Below are positions 63,431 to 64,000 of a stretch of 64,000 nucleotides of DNA, one piece after another; the stretch's first letter is position 1; each line of letters starts with the position of its first letter. The stretch lies in contig NZ_CP133990.1 in the NCBI RefSeq assembly GCF_031582905.1, positions 3,782,001-3,846,000 on the forward strand, in the 5' to 3' direction. The DNA comes from Pengzhenrongella sp031582905. GTDB lineage: Bacteria; Actinomycetota; Actinomycetes; Actinomycetales; Cellulomonadaceae. Position numbers and translations under genes: made by a program. The notes under the pieces were generated by a model, which was not told the DNA's origin, searched no databases, and was given only the letters and a program-made list of their open reading frames with translations.

Positions 63431-64000
63431 GGGTGACCTGGCCGGCCATGACGTCGACCCGCGCCCCTGCGAGCTGCTCGGGGACGTCCCCGGCGACGGC
63501 GGCCGTGACGAGCACCTGCCGGGCGTCGGCGACGAGCGAGGCGAGACGGTCGCGGCGCCGCACGTCGAGCTCGGCGAACACGTCGTCGAGGATGAGCACG
63601 GGCTCGCCGTCCTCACCCCAGTCCGAGACCCAGTCGGGTCCGTCCGGCTCGGTGAGCAGCCGGTAGGACGCGAGCCGCAGGGCGAGGGCGATCGACCACG
63701 ACTCGCCGTGGCTCGCGTACCCCTTGGCGGGGAGACCGCCCAGCGACAGCACGAGGTCGTCCCGGTGTGGCCCGACCAGGCACACACCCCGCTCGATCTC
63801 CTTGGGTCGCAGGCGTCCCATGGCCTCCATGAGCCGAGCCTCCAGGCCCTCCACGCTGGGACGGTCCGCCGACGGGGCAGTCCCGGGCACGGTCGTCCCG
63901 GGCACGGGACCGGTGCCGCCGCCGTCCCGGGCCTGCGCATCGTCGCCCAGGGCGGCGTCGAGCGACGAGCGGTACGCGATCACCGCCTCGCCCTGCCCCG
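63420..64000 (-). CDS. recF: Recombination protein RecF (5' end outside the window)
   Basis: The C-terminal part of RecF. The ABC-type signature and Walker B are visible as SHGESWSIALALRLASY and PVLILDDVFAELDVRRRDRL, followed by VLVTAAVAGDVPEQLAGARV. GVCLVGPHRDDLVLSLGGLP is the conserved middle motif. RecF loads RecA at gaps and aids replication-fork repair. The frame is open to the window edge, so the Walker A half is missing. A Gly/Thr/Pro insert (GGGTGPVPGTTVPGTAPSAD) is extra compared with typical members. Confidence 0.93.
   Translation of the reverse strand, partial: GQGEAVIAYRSSLDAALGDDAQARDGGGTGPVPGTTVPGTAPSADRPSVEGLEARLMEAMGRLRPKEIERGVCLVGPHRDDLVLSLGGLPAKGYASHGESWSIALALRLASYRLLTEPDGPDWVSDWGEDGEPVLILDDVFAELDVRRRDRLASLVADARQVLVTAAVAGDVPEQLAGARVDVMAGQVTRVV

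Overview
The window is very high-GC actinobacterial chromosome. Its gene content, the DUF222/HNH endonuclease and the conserved origin-proximal block suggest a Cellulomonas-like member of the Micrococcales; the genus is an inference. The right end (about 41,000-64,000) holds the classical actinobacterial cluster found beside oriC: recF, dciA-like (DUF721), gyrB, gyrA, the DUF3566 membrane protein, tRNA-Ile, a DLW-39 microprotein, tRNA-Ala, cyclophilin, rhomboid protease, crgA, a DUF881 protein, a class E sortase, a trpG-type amidotransferase, then pknB, pknA, pbpA, rodA/ftsW, pstP, fhaB and fhaA. dnaA, dnaN and oriC should lie just past the right edge.

Left to right. 1-5,400: the 3' end of a GH13 enzyme, then sbcC and sbcD. 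5,480-8,390: an amino acid permease, a STAS protein, a YbaK-type deacylase and a MarR regulator. 8,736-10,379: the DUF222/HNH protein. 10,465-12,950: an overlapping unit of peptidoglycan-binding protein, SigE-type sigma factor and probable anti-sigma factor. 13,130-17,923: HrpA helicase. 17,994-21,169: an AAA ATPase and a GlgC-type nucleotidyltransferase. 21,363-24,945: a SAM riboswitch, metF and metE. 25,072-27,850: a CIRCE-controlled Hsp20, a Nudix hydrolase, a YeiH-type exporter and a solo LuxR-type regulator. 28,197-32,922: the glycine cleavage genes gcvP, gcvT and gcvH. 33,071-40,771: an aminotransferase, CorA, a small membrane protein, map with a low-molecular-weight phosphatase, a ScyD-like secreted protein, WrbA, an F420-reductase-like oxidoreductase and tRNA-Leu. 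41,044 onward: the Ser/Thr kinase, elongation and topology cluster.

The genes form recognisable working units: double-strand break processing (SbcCD), methionine synthesis from methyl-THF under SAM feedback (MetF, MetE), glycine cleavage (GcvPTH), and phospho-signalling of cell-wall growth (FHA proteins, PstP, PknA/B with RodA and PbpA). Many neighbours overlap by ATGA, GTGA or TGATG, so translation is probably coupled.

The most important caution is quality. About thirty reading-frame breaks interrupt conserved and essential genes (gyrA, crgA, rodA, pbpA, metE, gcvP, hrpA and others). Nearly all are repaired by adding one G or C to a short G/C run. I read this as systematic homopolymer contraction in the assembly, not gene decay. 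Those genes are annotated at full length with the break positions given. The most intriguing unexplained element is a perfectly paired multibranch structure at 37,468-37,556, in the leader of map.
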